This document shows, piece after piece, positions 42,822 to 54,500 of a stretch of 64,000 bases of DNA. This DNA is from Armigeres subalbatus (lineage: Eukaryota > Arthropoda > Insecta > Diptera > Culicidae): assembly GCF_024139115.2 (NCBI RefSeq), contig NC_085141.1:41599065-41663064 (forward strand), read 5' to 3'. The position numbers were made by a program, and so were the translations under genes. The notes under the pieces are model-generated. The model saw nothing but the letters and a program-made list of their open reading frames with translations. It was not told the origin of the DNA and did not search any database. The stretch's first letter is position 1; every line of letters starts with the position of its first letter.

Positions 42822-43112
42822 TCAAATTAGAAAAAAATGCTTCCATATTACACGTCCCAAAATGATCGGTGGCCTATTGAACCTGAGCTGACGTTCCATT
42901 TCGCCCAAAAGTATTCGTGCCGGGTCTGTTGAGAGACCCACCAATACCGAGATTGCGTTCTGTGCGTTCTGAGCTAGGTTCTGAGCGAAACGGTATCGCT
43001 TTAGTTGAACCAGTTTTCTAATACATACAGAAACACCTTCCAAAAGGTTACCAGAGTCCGCAGTCAAATCCCGCCACAAATAGCAATGATTCTGCTGATC
43101 CCTGAGACACAC
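42822..43112 (-). other. coding-like frame, product unknown
   Basis: A 96-codon minus-strand frame includes YRFAQNLAQNAQNAISVLVG and ARILLGEMERQLRFNRPP. It is compositionally plausible for protein but has no recognisable domain and no upstream context. It may be a transposon relic or chance. Confidence 0.2.
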
Positions 43113-43569
43113 AAAATTTCTAATACTTCATTGAATTATGTGTTTTCTGTTCAGTAATGCATATTTTCTAGGAATGTCATAATTATAAATATAAACAAAA
43201 CATCGCAAATATAGCAAAGCTGCTTTGATCACTAGCCTGGAAAATATTCATTGCAGGCGTTTTGGATTTTCCAGGGTTCCAAATTTTTCTTGCAATTCGT
43301 AATATTTAAATATTACAGAAATTCAGCGCCACAACATAAAAAAGTGCATCGAGAACTTTTCTATGACTGATTTGATACTGATCAGAATTTTTTCATGGTA
43401 GTTAACCAAATTTTTTAACAACTCATTGTTACCTTGTCGTTTTAGTACAAATTTAAATGAATAATCGCTCAAGATCAGATAAGGAAATGCTAATACTATA
43501 TTCCATAAAACAAACAAAAATCCTTACTAATACGTGAAATATAAGTTGCAAAGGTCACATCACTTTCCA
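43113..43569. other. AT-rich stretch, nothing recognised
   Basis: No supported feature. Confidence 0.45.
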
Positions 43570-43875
43570 TGGTGATTCCAGATCTATGTTGTTGATTACC
43601 CCACCTAACTATCACAACTTCCTTCCTGTGGTTATTGTGGAGATGCAGAGGTATTCTCGGTCTCTACACTTGTCATAAGACGAGTTTGTACAATCCCATT
43701 TAATTCCACCACTTAATTGTACCTTGACAGATACGTATTTCGACCTCAACATTATTGATCAATATTTGAGAGCTGCTGGAACGTGTACTTCGAGAATAGA
43801 TGGTAAAACCCAACCACTATTCACTTGGATCGAAGTGCAATTCGCACCAGCTCTGATCCATCACGGAGTAGCAAC
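43570..43875. repeat. probable dispersed retroelement fragment
   Basis: Contains TCTCTACACTTGTCATAAGA, ATTGTACCTTGACAGATACG and TATTTCGACCTCAAC, phrases I associate with a widespread mosquito retroelement. A second copy is not present in this window, so the call rests on recall. Confidence 0.35.
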
Positions 43876-43880
43876 CATTG

Positions 43881-44900
43881 CACAATGGGGAAAATGTTGC
43901 ATGTTTCGGGCAAAATTCAATAACTCAAAAGGCCGCTGAACGAAAATTCTGACCAACAACTTTTCTTAAACAAAATTTTCCCAGGAATCGAATGGGGGTA
44001 GTTTCAGATCCGGCACGGCATTCCTAATAGGACTTTTTGGACGTTTTCCCCCAACTTCCCCCAGAACTTTGATATTATGAACGGAATGCAGCCGTTATAA
44101 GCAGTTTACGGCATATTTCTGATTGAATCCGAATGATTAGAATATTGTTGGGTAAGCGCAGTGTTATTCTGTCTGGAGAGAGAGAGTTAAAGGGGAATAT
44201 GGGGTAAAATAGTCTCATATATTACATACATACAAATGAATTTCTGTCTGTCTGATCATTATAGACTCGGGAACTACTGAACCATCCGGCGTGAAAACTA
44301 GTATGCAGAGGTTTTTGGAGTCGAGAAGGTTCTTATGATACTTGGAGACCCTTCCCTCTCAGGGGGGGGGGCTCCCACAAAAAAAAATACAGCATAACTC
44401 GAGAACTAATCAAGCAAATGCAACCAAAGTTGGCATGTTAAGGTTTTTGAAGTCAAGAAATGTTTCTGTGGTAGTTCGTAAGCCTTCCCCTCTCTCCAAG
44501 GAGGGGGGGGGTGGCTCCCATACTAATGGAATCGGAATTTCCACATAACTCAAAAACTAATCATGCAAATGGAACCAAATTTGGTATGTAAAGTTTTTGA
44601 AGTCAGGAAATGTTTCTGTGGTGGTTCGTGACCCCTCCCCCTTCTGGAAGGGGGGGGGGGCTCTCATACAAATGAAACATAAATTTCTGCATAATTCGGA
44701 AACTAATCAAGCAAATGAAATCAAATTTGGCATGTGAGGGTTTTTGAAGGCAAGAAATGTTTCTGTGGTGGTTCGTGACCCCTCCCACCTCTAGAAGGGG
44801 AGAAGGGATGTTATACAAATGAAACAGGAGTTTCCGCATAACTCGAGAACTAATCAAGCAAATGGAATAAATTTTGGCATGTAAACGTCTGTAAAAAATG
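43881..44900 (+). repeat. left arm of the giant foldback, with ~155 bp subterminal tandem units
   Basis: About 330 bp of unique terminal sequence is followed from about 44235 by four to five units of roughly 155 bp. Each carries a C/G-tract dyad (CCCCTCCCCC … GGGGGGGG), then ACTAATCAAGCAAATG and TGGCATGT, then TTTTTGAAGTCAAGAAATG and TTTCTGTGGTGGTTCG. The first unit starts with AATTTCTGTCTGTCTG. Confidence 0.85.
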
Positions 44901-45109
44901 AACTGGCTGTGTAAAATCACAGAAGAGGTCACCACTTTCTTCAGCAAAACTGTTGGCTTTGCAGAAAAAATATCAGGGGTAAAGTTTGACTATACTCTGA
45001 AGACCCTGATATCCGAAACCTTGGGAAGATTTCGCTTCTGAGAGCATGCAAATGAATCTGTGTGTGAATCCTAAATCACATTGTTTGATAGTTCGTTATG
45101 CATGAGATT

Positions 45110-45630
45110 AATTTTCTTGAATACGAGATGCTCAAGATACTCCAAAACGTTCTGGAGTTCAGCCCACGGTATCTATTAGATCAATCAAGGTTTTAGTCAA
45201 TGTCCTCATCGTCGGTATTCATCTGATCTGGTTTTATAAGCATATACGCATAATGCAAATCAAATTTTCTTGAGTACGGGATGCTCAAGGTACTCCAAAA
45301 CGATCTGGAGTTCAGTCCACGGTATCTATTAGATCATTCAAGGCTTTTGCAATGTTTTCATCGTCGGTATTCACCCATTCTGGTTCAATAAGCATATACG
45401 CGTCATGCATACTCTTTTTTCTACAATACGAGATGCTCATGGAACTACAAAACGTTCTGGAGTTCAGCTAACGGTATCTACCGGATTGATCAAGGCTTTT
45501 AGAATGTCCTCATCGTCGGTATACCCCTAAAATTCTCTTGAGTTTAGTTCATAATATCTTCCAGATCAATCAAGACTTTCGCAATATCCTCATTATCGGT
45601 ATTTACCCAATCCGGTGTAATAAGCATACC
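45110..45630. repeat. three to four tandem units of ~150-165 bp
   Basis: Phrases GAGATGCTCAAG, CTCCAAAACG(T/A)TCTGGAGTT, GGTATCTA(T/C) and TCCTCATCGTCGGTAT recur at about 165 bp. Read on the minus strand the units give a partly open, acidic TDDE-type frame, but stops recur in each unit. It is unclear whether it was ever coding. Confidence 0.65.
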
Positions 45631-45725
45631 CTAGTAACATTTTGGTTTTATACTGGTTTTATAACACTCTTGTAGGATAAATTATGGTCTTCAAGAGCGT
45701 TACAAAACTTAAAATGTTACTTGGG
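45629..45725. mobile_element. 97 bp foldback MITE, CCCTAGTAACATTTT ends
   Basis: The left end CCCTAGTAACATTTT and the reverse complement of the right end, CCCAAGTAACATTTTAAG, are inverted. Internal arms (TTATAACACTCTTG / CAAGAGCGTTACAA) also pair, so the whole folds back. ATA lies on both sides. The ends match those of 11099-12579. Confidence 0.8.
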
Positions 45726-46034
45726 ATATGATCCAAATTTCCATGAACATGAAATCCAATGGCCAAGGTGCTCCAAAATAATCTTGAGTCAAGATGCACA
45801 ATGACAATAAGTCAATTCCATGAGTCAATGATCCCTTCAATATCGACTCATGGAGGTTTGAGTGTAGTTCAATCGCTACTGGTTTTCAGGACGTTTTGTT
45901 GAACCTAAAAGGTCTGTAATAGCTTGTATGAATTATGATTGAAGTCGTATCAACTCAATAAACCTACTGGGATATCATATCATACACTAGCAAATTCGTC
46001 CTGAAAGGGTTAAAAAAGTCAACTCAGTAGCTGC

Positions 46035-46646
46035 TTAAAAAAAGCTTTTACATGTGAAACACCAATTCTCTTGAACTATGATAATGTAATTGCACGTTTG
46101 ATATGTGTAGGCATCGAATTGAATTAAATACAAATTTTTTTGTGAAGCTCCATGCAAAAAGTAAGGTGTTCTTATATCTTCCGCGTTCCTAGTGTTATAT
46201 CTATGAAAGTCACTTCCTCTTTCGATTTGATCACACAAATATCGAGGCAGTAATCTGTTAATTACTTTGAAAATGAACATCATTGTTCAACACACAATTG
46301 CTTGACTAAGAGCCACCGCAAAGCATAAAACAAAAGTAAAGGAAGTGAATCTGCTACATCTTATAATGAAACTCATAATCTTATTCTGCATACGCTGCAA
46401 TCTCGATATTTGTATCTGATTTGCTAAAAACAAAATGGAAGAACAAAAGTCCAAGTTAGGAGAGATGAGTGATTGCAACAACTGTATTGCACTTGCAATA
46501 TTTGATTCGTTTTTCAGCCGACAGAAAAGTCCAAACTTCTGGGCTATGTTCTTGATGACATTGTCAATATGTTGGTCAAATTTCAATTTATCATCATTAA
46601 TCATGCCAAGATATTTAATTTCTCGTACGCAGTGTCTCGTCATCAC
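46035..46646 (-). pseudogene. RT 3' region of a CR1/Jockey-like non-LTR retrotransposon
   Basis: The minus strand reads EIKYLGMINDDKLKFDQHID, then RLKNESNIASAIQLLQSLIS, then LDFCSSILFLAN and LQRMQNKIMSFIIRCSRFT. A second frame (46283-46035) gives FKVINRLLPRYLCDQI and HRYNTRNAEDIRTPYF. This is the thumb and C-terminal part of a non-LTR RT ORF; the palm with the FADD box is absent. One frameshift lies near 46285. It is carried inside the giant foldback. Confidence 0.82.
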
Positions 46647-46984
46647 TTTTCACCGAGACATCATCAATTGAATGATTTCGAGAAATAATCAGTATTAGTA
46701 AATTATTGGTATTAGTAAATAATATTAGTAAATTCAATTTTAACTAGTTGTACTTCCACCATCTACTTGAAGAATACAAGTCTGCATTCAAGTAATCAAT
46801 CGCATCTTCTAAGTCTTTAGCTGCAATGAATAACATTTGTATGAGAACTTCCCCGTCCAGAAGGGGTAGGGGTCAAGAACCACCACAGAAATATTTCCAA
46901 ACTTCAAACACCTTAATATACCAAATTTGGTTCTATTTGCTTAATTAGTTTATGAGTAATGTGGAAATTTCGATTCCATTTACC

Positions 46985-47372
46985 CGTAATGCTGGGTAGA
47001 CACCTTTACATGGTGTATTACGGGGTAAGATCTACCACGGTTAAATTGCCAGCTACAGGCAAATCCTGACCCAACGAATACCTTCCTCATTATCCAACTC
47101 CGTGGTACTTATGAGGGTGTCGCTAAGTCGGTGGCCTCTCGTTAAGTAAGTACTACATCAACACTTCCTTCCTCTCCCTAGTTACGGTGAAGATGGGCGT
47201 GGCCAGGAGTAGTAATCCTCATGCTTTTGTTATTTTTGTTTAAGACTGGAATCAAGGACCACTCCCCTTCTTGATTTCTGATAGCATTCTAGATAAGGAT
47301 CTCAAAAGTAAAACATGAGTATCACTAGTGTCCAATCTACGAATTACACCGTAACAATGCTAATGCTAATGC
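46985..47372 (+). mobile_element. retroposon 3' tail ending in (AATGCT)n
   Basis: A non-arm segment inside the foldback containing GTCGCTAAGTCGGTGGCCTC and TACATCAACACTTCCTTCC, ending AATGCTAATGCTAATGCTAA. This is a simple-repeat terminus of LINE/SINE type. Family not determined. Confidence 0.5.
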
Positions 47373-47389
47373 TAAAAAAATGTGGAAAT

Positions 47390-48486
47390 TTCGATTCCAT
47401 TAGTATGCTCCTCCCCTCCTTGCAGAGAGGGGAGTGCTCATGAACTACCACGGAAACATTTTTTGCCTATTATATCCATCACATGCCAAATTTCATTCCA
47501 TTTGCTTGATCAGTTTCCGAATTATGCAGAAATTTATGTTTCATTTGTATGAGAGCCCCCCCCTTCCAAGAGGGGGAGGGGTCACGAATCACCACAGAAA
47601 CATTTCCTGACTTCAAAAAACTTCACATACCAAATTTGGTTCCATTTGCATGATTAGTTTCTGAGTTATGTGGAAACTCCGATTCCAATAGTATGAGAGC
47701 CCCCTCCCCCTCCTCAGAGAGGGGAGGGCTCACGAACCACCACAGAAACATTTTATGCCTATTATATCCACCGCATGCCAAATTCGGTTCCATTTGCTTG
47801 ATCAGTTTCCGAATTATGCAGACATTTATGTTTCATTTGTATGAGAGCCCCCCCTTCCAAAAGGGGGAGGGGTCACGAATCACCACAGAAACATTTCTTG
47901 ACTTCAAAAACCTTAACATGCCAACTTTGGTTGCATTTGCTTGATTAGTTCTCGAGTTATGCTGTATTTTTTTTTTTAATTTATATGGAAGCCCCCCCAT
48001 GAGAGGGAGGGGTCTCCAAGTATCATAAGAACCTTCTCGACTCCAAAAACCTCTGCATACTAGTTTTCACGCCGAATGGTTCAGTAGTTCCCGAGTCTAT
48101 AATGATCAGACAGACAGACAAAAATTCATTTGTATGTATGTAATATATGAGACTATTTTACCCCATATTCCCCTTTAACTAACATACTCTCCAGATAGAA
48201 TAACACTGCGCTTATCCAACAATATTCTAATCATTCAGATTCAATCAGAAATATGCCGTAAACTGCTTATAACGGCTGCATTCCGTTCATAATATCAAAG
48301 TTCTGGGGGAAGTTGGGGGAAAACGTCCAAAAAGTCCTATTAGGAATGCCGTGCCGGATCCGAAAGTACCCCCATTCGATTCCTGGGAAAATTTTGTTTA
48401 AGAAAAGTTGTTGGTCAGAATTTTCGTTCAGCGGCCTTTTGAGTTATTGAATTTTGCCCGAAACATGCAACATTTTCCCCATTGTG
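47390..48486 (-). repeat. right arm of the giant foldback
   Basis: Inverted copy of the left arm: the same terminal ~330 bp, then four to five ~155 bp units (CATTTGCTTGATTAGTT, CCACAGAAACATTT). Unit order and number differ slightly from the left arm. A further unit lies detached at about 46820-46980. Confidence 0.85.
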
Positions 48487-48524
48487 CATTGATATGTACA
48501 GCCTGTCTAAGCTAAGCTAAGCAT

Positions 48525-48558
48525 AATCCTATGTATTCCAAATAGTATAAATCATTAG
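48525..48558. repeat. second copy of the 34 bp segment
   Basis: AATCCTATGTATTCCAAATA and following TAAATCATTAG match 42095-42128; here it is preceded by (TAAGC)n. Confidence 0.7.
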
Positions 48559-48709
48559 TTTTTCAAGTAGTTATTTACCCTACTCTTTGTGATTTTAGAA
48601 TCATTTGTTTTGTAATGGGGTAGTTTTTATCTGGTCTGGACTTAATCGGCTTAATGATTTTTCTCGGTACCATGTTCAGCTTAATCTTCAAATTAGGGTA
48701 TCAATCTAC

Positions 48710-49020
48710 CATTTGGTCGAATGTTTTTTATCATTCCGTTTGTTTGGCAAAACGGTTATATGACCTGTTCAACTAAACGACATTTTCGGCCAAAAAGCCC
48801 TTACGCGAAATGACTATTTGGGCCAAGCGGCATTTTCGGTCAAATAACTAGCTCGCGCAAACGACTTTTCCGGCCAAATGACCATTTAGCCGTATGTCCG
48901 TGTCGGCAAAATGTTTTTCGCACAAATGGGTTCCGGCTTCATGGTTTGTTCAGTAGATCGGCCTAGTGGCTTTCGGCTAAGTTGCATTCGGCCAGAAGAC
49001 TTTCAGCACAACGGCTTTTC
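48710..49020. repeat. TTCGGCCAAATGAC-type array
   Basis: Units such as CATTTTCGGCCAAAAAG, GGTCAAATAACTAGCTCG and TTCCGGCCAAATGACC over about 300 bp. Confidence 0.72.
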
Positions 49021-49249
49021 CTCGAATTTCACTTAGAGAATCGGAAATATTTACTGTGTAAGCTCGAAAAAATTTCCTGTGGAAATATTGGAGAATATAA
49101 AAGGACGAAGAAAATTAGCTCTGGTAGAAAAATTACCAATAAAATCATTGTCATGTAATGAAACTAAACAGTTTACTTTCATTATTTCTCTCTAAAGAAC
49201 ACCTCAAAGTGAGAGCCACTTTAGGTGAATAGATCGCGATTCAACTTTT

Positions 49250-51300
49250 TTTTTGTGTTTTCATCTACAGTGTGGCTAATTTTTTGTTTGTGAGTTCGGT
49301 ATGTCTCGCGAAATGCACCGATGATTCTGCTGCCCACCGCCGCCCGTTGTTGCATCGCATCGAAGTAACTGCACTGCACACCAGCCAGCCAGCACACTAA
49401 TTACTTTCCTCCAAATATGGTTGCACACATAGAGCAGCAACACTCGCTCTGCCCTGATGATCGATCGCTCTCGATCGCTTAATTCTTGTTTGCATGTCGG
49501 TTTTGTTGCCCGGGCTGTGAAGTCTGAAGCGAGACCAGCCACCACCAGCCAGGTGGGTGAGGTATTTGTTTTGAGGTGGAAATAATTGGTGCTTTTTTGT
49601 TTCGATCGTGACGTCTAGACATGTGTGCTGCCCGGTCTACCCCCTCACTCGATCGGTGGTGGTGTTGCATCGATGCATAATCGGCTTGATTATGTGTCGG
49701 TTGTCCGGCTTCGTCGCTTGCTCGATCGATTTGCGTGGCAGCAAATTGATGCAATTTTTCATAATCAGTTGCTAATAATTAATTAGGGGTTCGAGAGTCT
49801 GCTTGGGTGGGGGTCGCTCCGATCACGGTGTTTGGGTGTTGATCGGAGCGATGGAATACGATTAGAGATAAGCGGGTTTCTGTTCTGCTAGGACAAAAAA
49901 GTTGCTCGTGATAAACGGTAGATCGAAAGCATGCTTCAGCGAGTAAAATTAATTGCACTGTTATCGAATTTCATCAACTTTTGATGGGCCAGGTGAGGAA
50001 TCGCCATGTCAGTCACATTTTCCCATGCAATCTAGATCACATTTTCACGTAACTTTTAACGAGCCATTGCCCCCCGCTGTGCAACTGGGCCTGATTCATA
50101 ATCTCAGCCCTAAAGCGAAAACAAAACGTGCCTAGCCCTGGAAAAGGCCGCACTGAAATCCACCCTACCCCACCGAGACCAGCATGAACTAATTAAATTT
50201 GCAACACACTGACTGTGCACCGTGCCGTGAGAGGAAGATCGTACCACAAAATACCTCACCACACATGGTTTTCCGCGAAGATTTCAGTCCGCCCGGTGCT
50301 CGACGTCACGCTCATCAGCCCGCTGCCTTAATTCGTTAGTCACAGTATGAATCCTCCTCCTGCCAGCATTCCCAACGCCGCCTGCACGTGATATTCAAAC
50401 TAGTCAAAAAGATGGCAGACTTAATCAATCACCATTCACTCAGCTCTTTCTCCCGCCGCTCTGCTCACTGCCACCATGCCCCTTCTGTTGCGGAATGCTC
50501 CCCTGAGCTGAGCAGGAACTGTATGGATTATAATTGGCGCGTTCGGTCGGTCCCTGCTAGCGCGGTGTTCGTTCATGCCCATGCCTAAGATCGGTCTCGC
50601 TTAATGAGCGAGCAAAAATCGTCCACGGGCATTTCCTTCGGCCCACCCTGCCGTCTTCCATCCCCAGATGGTTGGGCTTCGTTCTTTTAAGGGGCTGCTC
50701 GGTGGAAATGTAAAATAGGTATGCATATTTAAATGCGACCAAGTTCGTCGCTGCATACAATTGATGCCCGAGCGGCACCGTGGCTTTCATGATTTTTGCG
50801 AGGGGGTTTTCCACTTGGCTCAGCTCTCGGATTTGGCGACGACAACGACCGAGCATCAGGCTTGAGTTGCTCTATTCCACTGAAAATATTTGTCTGTGAA
50901 TATAAACAGTTTGTTGGTTGTTTTGCACTCGTTCGAGCAACTTATTGAAACAAGTAATGATAAGTTTTAAAATCGGCATTTCAAATTGAGTCATGAAACA
51001 ATGTATTTTGAACGAGAAATCATAACAATCCTGTGCCCGGGCAAGGTGATGGAGGCACAGACGAGATCCCAGGTTAAGGGTGCCACGATCCAGAAAGAGT
51101 GCAGTGCACGCGTTTGCGATCTGGTTTCTTGAGCTACTCAGTCGCATTTGCAGAGCCCGCATCCGTGCACAAGGTGTGCATACCTACCGGGGAAGTAAAT
51201 AAATCAATTCAATTAGCTCATTTATTACGGACGGCCGGACCCGTAGTCACGGAGAGCAGAAACCATAAGGAAGCAAGTCGGAAAGGGTACTGAAAAGGTG
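49250..51300. other. low-copy island with ATTA-rich motifs
   Basis: G+C-richer, apparently single-copy sequence lacking transposon ends. It contains clustered homeodomain-like motifs (GCTAATAATTAATTAGG near 49770-49788; GAACTAATTAAATTTGC near 50184) and GATCGATCG runs. A perfect 11 bp hairpin CGCTCCGATCA/TGATCGGAGCG lies at 49815-49850. Short frames on both strands show no domain. Possibly regulatory DNA of a neighbouring developmental gene. Confidence 0.4.
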
Positions 51301-51539
51301 TGAACGAGAGTTAAATTGTGAGGTGTGATGACAGTTAATAAAACAGGGAAAAATAAATAAAAGTACAGTGCAAAAATATATAAATTTACGAAAATTTCAC
51401 AGCAGAAGTCGAATGAATAATCTACAAAAAATGGTGGAGTATATAAGAAGATTTGGTCGAACATCTGCTAAGATTATTTATTGAAAAGTCGAAATACACA
51501 ATCTTGAAAACTAGTCTTCATTATTTACACATGTTATAA

Positions 51540-54500
51540 GCTGGAACGCTTCTCTACAACAACAGAAAAACTTTTCTACAGAAACAAGACAGTTTCTCAA
51601 CGAAAGCTCCACTTTTTTAGATGAATTTTATTGAAGTGATTTAAAAAAATATGCATTCGTCACTTAGCTAGACAGATTCTTAACAGAATCTGAGATTTTT
51701 TTTAGCTTTATGAAAAAGTGGAAGCTGTGTATATTATCTACAGAAGCTGAAAAACTTCTCCACATAAGTTGCAAAGCTTCTCTACAGAAGCTGGAAAGCT
51801 TCTCTACAGAAACTGGAAAGCTTCTCTACAGAAGCTGAAAAACTTCTCCACAGAAGCTGGAAAGCTTCTCTGCGGAATCTGAAAAACTCCTCTTCAGAAT
51901 CGGAAAGCTTTTCTTCAAAAACTGAAAAGCTCCTCATCAGAAGCTGGAAAGCTACTCCACAGAAGCTGGAAAGCTTCGCCACAGAAGCTGGAAAGCTTCT
52001 CTACAGAAGCTCGGAAGCTTCTCTACAGAAGCTCGGAAGCTTCTCTACAGAAGCTCGGAAGCTTCTCTACAGAAGCTCGGAAGCTTCTCTACAGAAGCTC
52101 GGAAGCTTCTCTACAGAAGCTCGGAAGCTTCTCTACAGAAGCTCGGAAGCTTCTCTACAGAAGCTCAGAAGCTTCTCTACAGAAGCTCAGGCTTCTCTAC
52201 AGAAGCTCAGGCTTCTCTGCAGAAGCTCAGAGCTTCTCTACAGAAGCTCAGGCTTCTCTACAGAAGCTCAGGCTTCTCTACAGAAGCTCGAAGCTTCTCT
52301 ACAGAAGCTCAGGCTTCTCTACAGAAGCTCCAGCTTCTACAGAAGCCTCAGAAGCTTCTCTACAGAAGCTCAGGCTTCTCTGCAAGCTCCAGAAGCTTCT
52401 CTACAGAAGCTCAGGCTTCTCTGCAAGCTCAGGCTTCTCTACAGAAGCTCAGGCTTCTACAGAAGCTCAGAAGCTTCTCTGCAAGCTCAGGCTTCTCTGC
52501 AAACTCAGGCTTCTCTACAGAAGCTCAGCTTCTCTACAGAAGCTCAGGCTTCTCTACAGCTCAGCTTCTCTGCAGAAGCTCCCAGCTTCTCTCAGGCTTC
52601 TCTACAGAAGCTCAGGCTTCTCTGCAGAAGCCTCAGGCTTCTCTACAGAAGCTCAGCTTCTACAGAAGCTCAAGCTTCTCTACAGAAGCTCAGGCTTCTC
52701 TACAGAAGCTCAGAAGCTTCTCTACAGAAGCTCAGGCTTCTCTACAGAAGCCTCAGGCTTCTCTACAGAAGCCTCAGAAGCTTCTCTACAGAAGCTCAGG
52801 CTTCTCTACAGAAGCTCAGGCTTCTCTACAGAAGCTCAGGCTTCTCTGCAGAGCCTCGGAAGCTTCTCTACAGAAGCTCAGGCTTCTCTACAGAAGCTCA
52901 GCCTTCTCTACAGAAGCTCAGAAGCTTCTCTACAGAAGCTCAGAGCTTCTCTACAGAAGCTCAGAAGCTTCTCTGCAGAAGCTCAGGCTTCTCTACAGAA
53001 GCTCAGGCTTCTCTACAGAAGCTCAGGCTTCTCTACAGAAGCTCAGAAGCTTCTCTGCAGAAGCTCAGGCTTCTCTACAGAAGCTCAGGCTTCTCTACAG
53101 AAGCTCAGAAGCTTCTCTGCAGAGCTCAGGCTTCTCTACAGAAGCTCAGGCTTCTCTACAGAAGCTCAGAAGCTTCTCTACAGAAGCTCAGGCTTCTACA
53201 GAAGCTCAGGCTTCTCTACAGAAGCTCAGAGCTTCTCTACAGAAGCTCAAGCTTCTCTACAGAAGCTCAGGCTTCTCTACAGAAGCTCAGAAGCTTCTCT
53301 ACAGAAGCTCAGAAGCTTCTCTACAGAAGCTCAGGCTTCTCTACAGAAGCTCAGAAGCTTCTCTACAGAAGCTCAGGCTTCTCTGCAGAAGCTCAGGCTT
53401 CTCTGCAGAAGCTCAGAGCTTCTCTACAGAAGCTCAGGCTTCTCTACAGAAGCTCAGCTTCTCTACAGAAGCTCAGGCTTCTCTACAGAAGCTCAGGCTT
53501 CTCTGCAAGCTCAGGCTTCTCTACAGAAGCTCAGGCTTCTCTGCAGAGCTCAGAGCTTCTCTACAGAAGCTCAGCTTCTCTACAGAAGCTCAGGCTTCTC
53601 TACAGAGCTCAGCTTCTCTGCAAGCTCAGGCTTCTCTGCAAGCTCAGAGCTTCTCTGCAGAAGCTCAGGCTTCTCTGCAGAAGCTCAGGCTTCTCTGCAG
53701 AGCTCAGAAGCTTCTCTACAGAAGCTCAGGCTTCTCTGCAGAGCTCAGGCTTCTCTACAGAGCTCAGGCTTCTCTGCAGAAGCTCAGGCTTCTCTACAGA
53801 AGCTCAGAGCTTCTCTGCAAGCTCAGGCTTCTCTACAGGCTTCTCTACAGAAGCTCAGGCTTCTCTGCAGAAGCTCAGCTTCTCAGAGCTCAGGCTTCTC
53901 TGCAGAAGCTCAGGCTTCTCTACAGAAGCTCAGGCTTCTCTACAGAAGCTCAGGCTTCTCCACAGAGCTCAGGCTTCTCTGCAGAAGCTCAGGCTTCTCT
54001 ACAGAGCTCAGGCTCTCAGAACTCAGGCTTCTCTGCAGAGCTCAGCTTCTCTGCAGAGCTGGAAAGCTTCTCTACAGAAGCTGGAAAGCTCTCTGCAGAA
54101 GCTGGAAGCTTCTCACAGAAGCTGGAGCTTCTCTGCAAGCTGGAAGCTTCTCTGCAGAGCTGGAGCTTCTCTGCAGAAGCTGGAAAGCTTCTCTACAGAA
54201 CTGGAGCTTCTCTGCAGAACTGGAAAGCTTCTCTGCAGAAGCTGGAGCTTCTCTACAGAAGCTGGGCTTCTCTGCAGAGCTGGAAGCTTCTCTGCAGAAG
54301 CTGGAAGCTCTGCAGAAGCTGGAAGCTTCTCTGCAGAAGCTGGAAGCTTCTCTGCAGAAGCTGGAAAGCTTCTTTGCAGAAGCTGGAGAGCTTCTTTGCA
54401 GAAGCTGGAGAGCTTCTTCGCAGAAGCTGGGAAGCTTCTTTGCAGAAGCTGGAAAGCTTCTTTGCAGAAGCTGGAAAGCTTCTCTGCAGAAGCTGGAAAG

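Larger units (their letters stand above)
43881..48486. mobile_element. giant foldback element with Transib-type ends
   Basis: Both ends begin CACAATGGGGAAAATGTTGC in inverted orientation, and the first ~120 bp appear identical between arms. CATTG is directly repeated outside each end (43876-43880 and 48487-48491), a 5 bp target duplication. The heptamer CACAATG matches the Transib CACWATG terminus. It is followed, after 23 bp, by the A-rich block CAAAATTCA (43911-43919), the heptamer/23/nonamer layout known for Transib and the RAG 23-RSS. The arms run to about 44900 and from about 47390. The interior holds a tandem repeat, a foldback MITE, a LINE RT relic and a retroposon tail. No transposase was found, so it would need Transib transposase supplied elsewhere. 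Confidence 0.7.
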
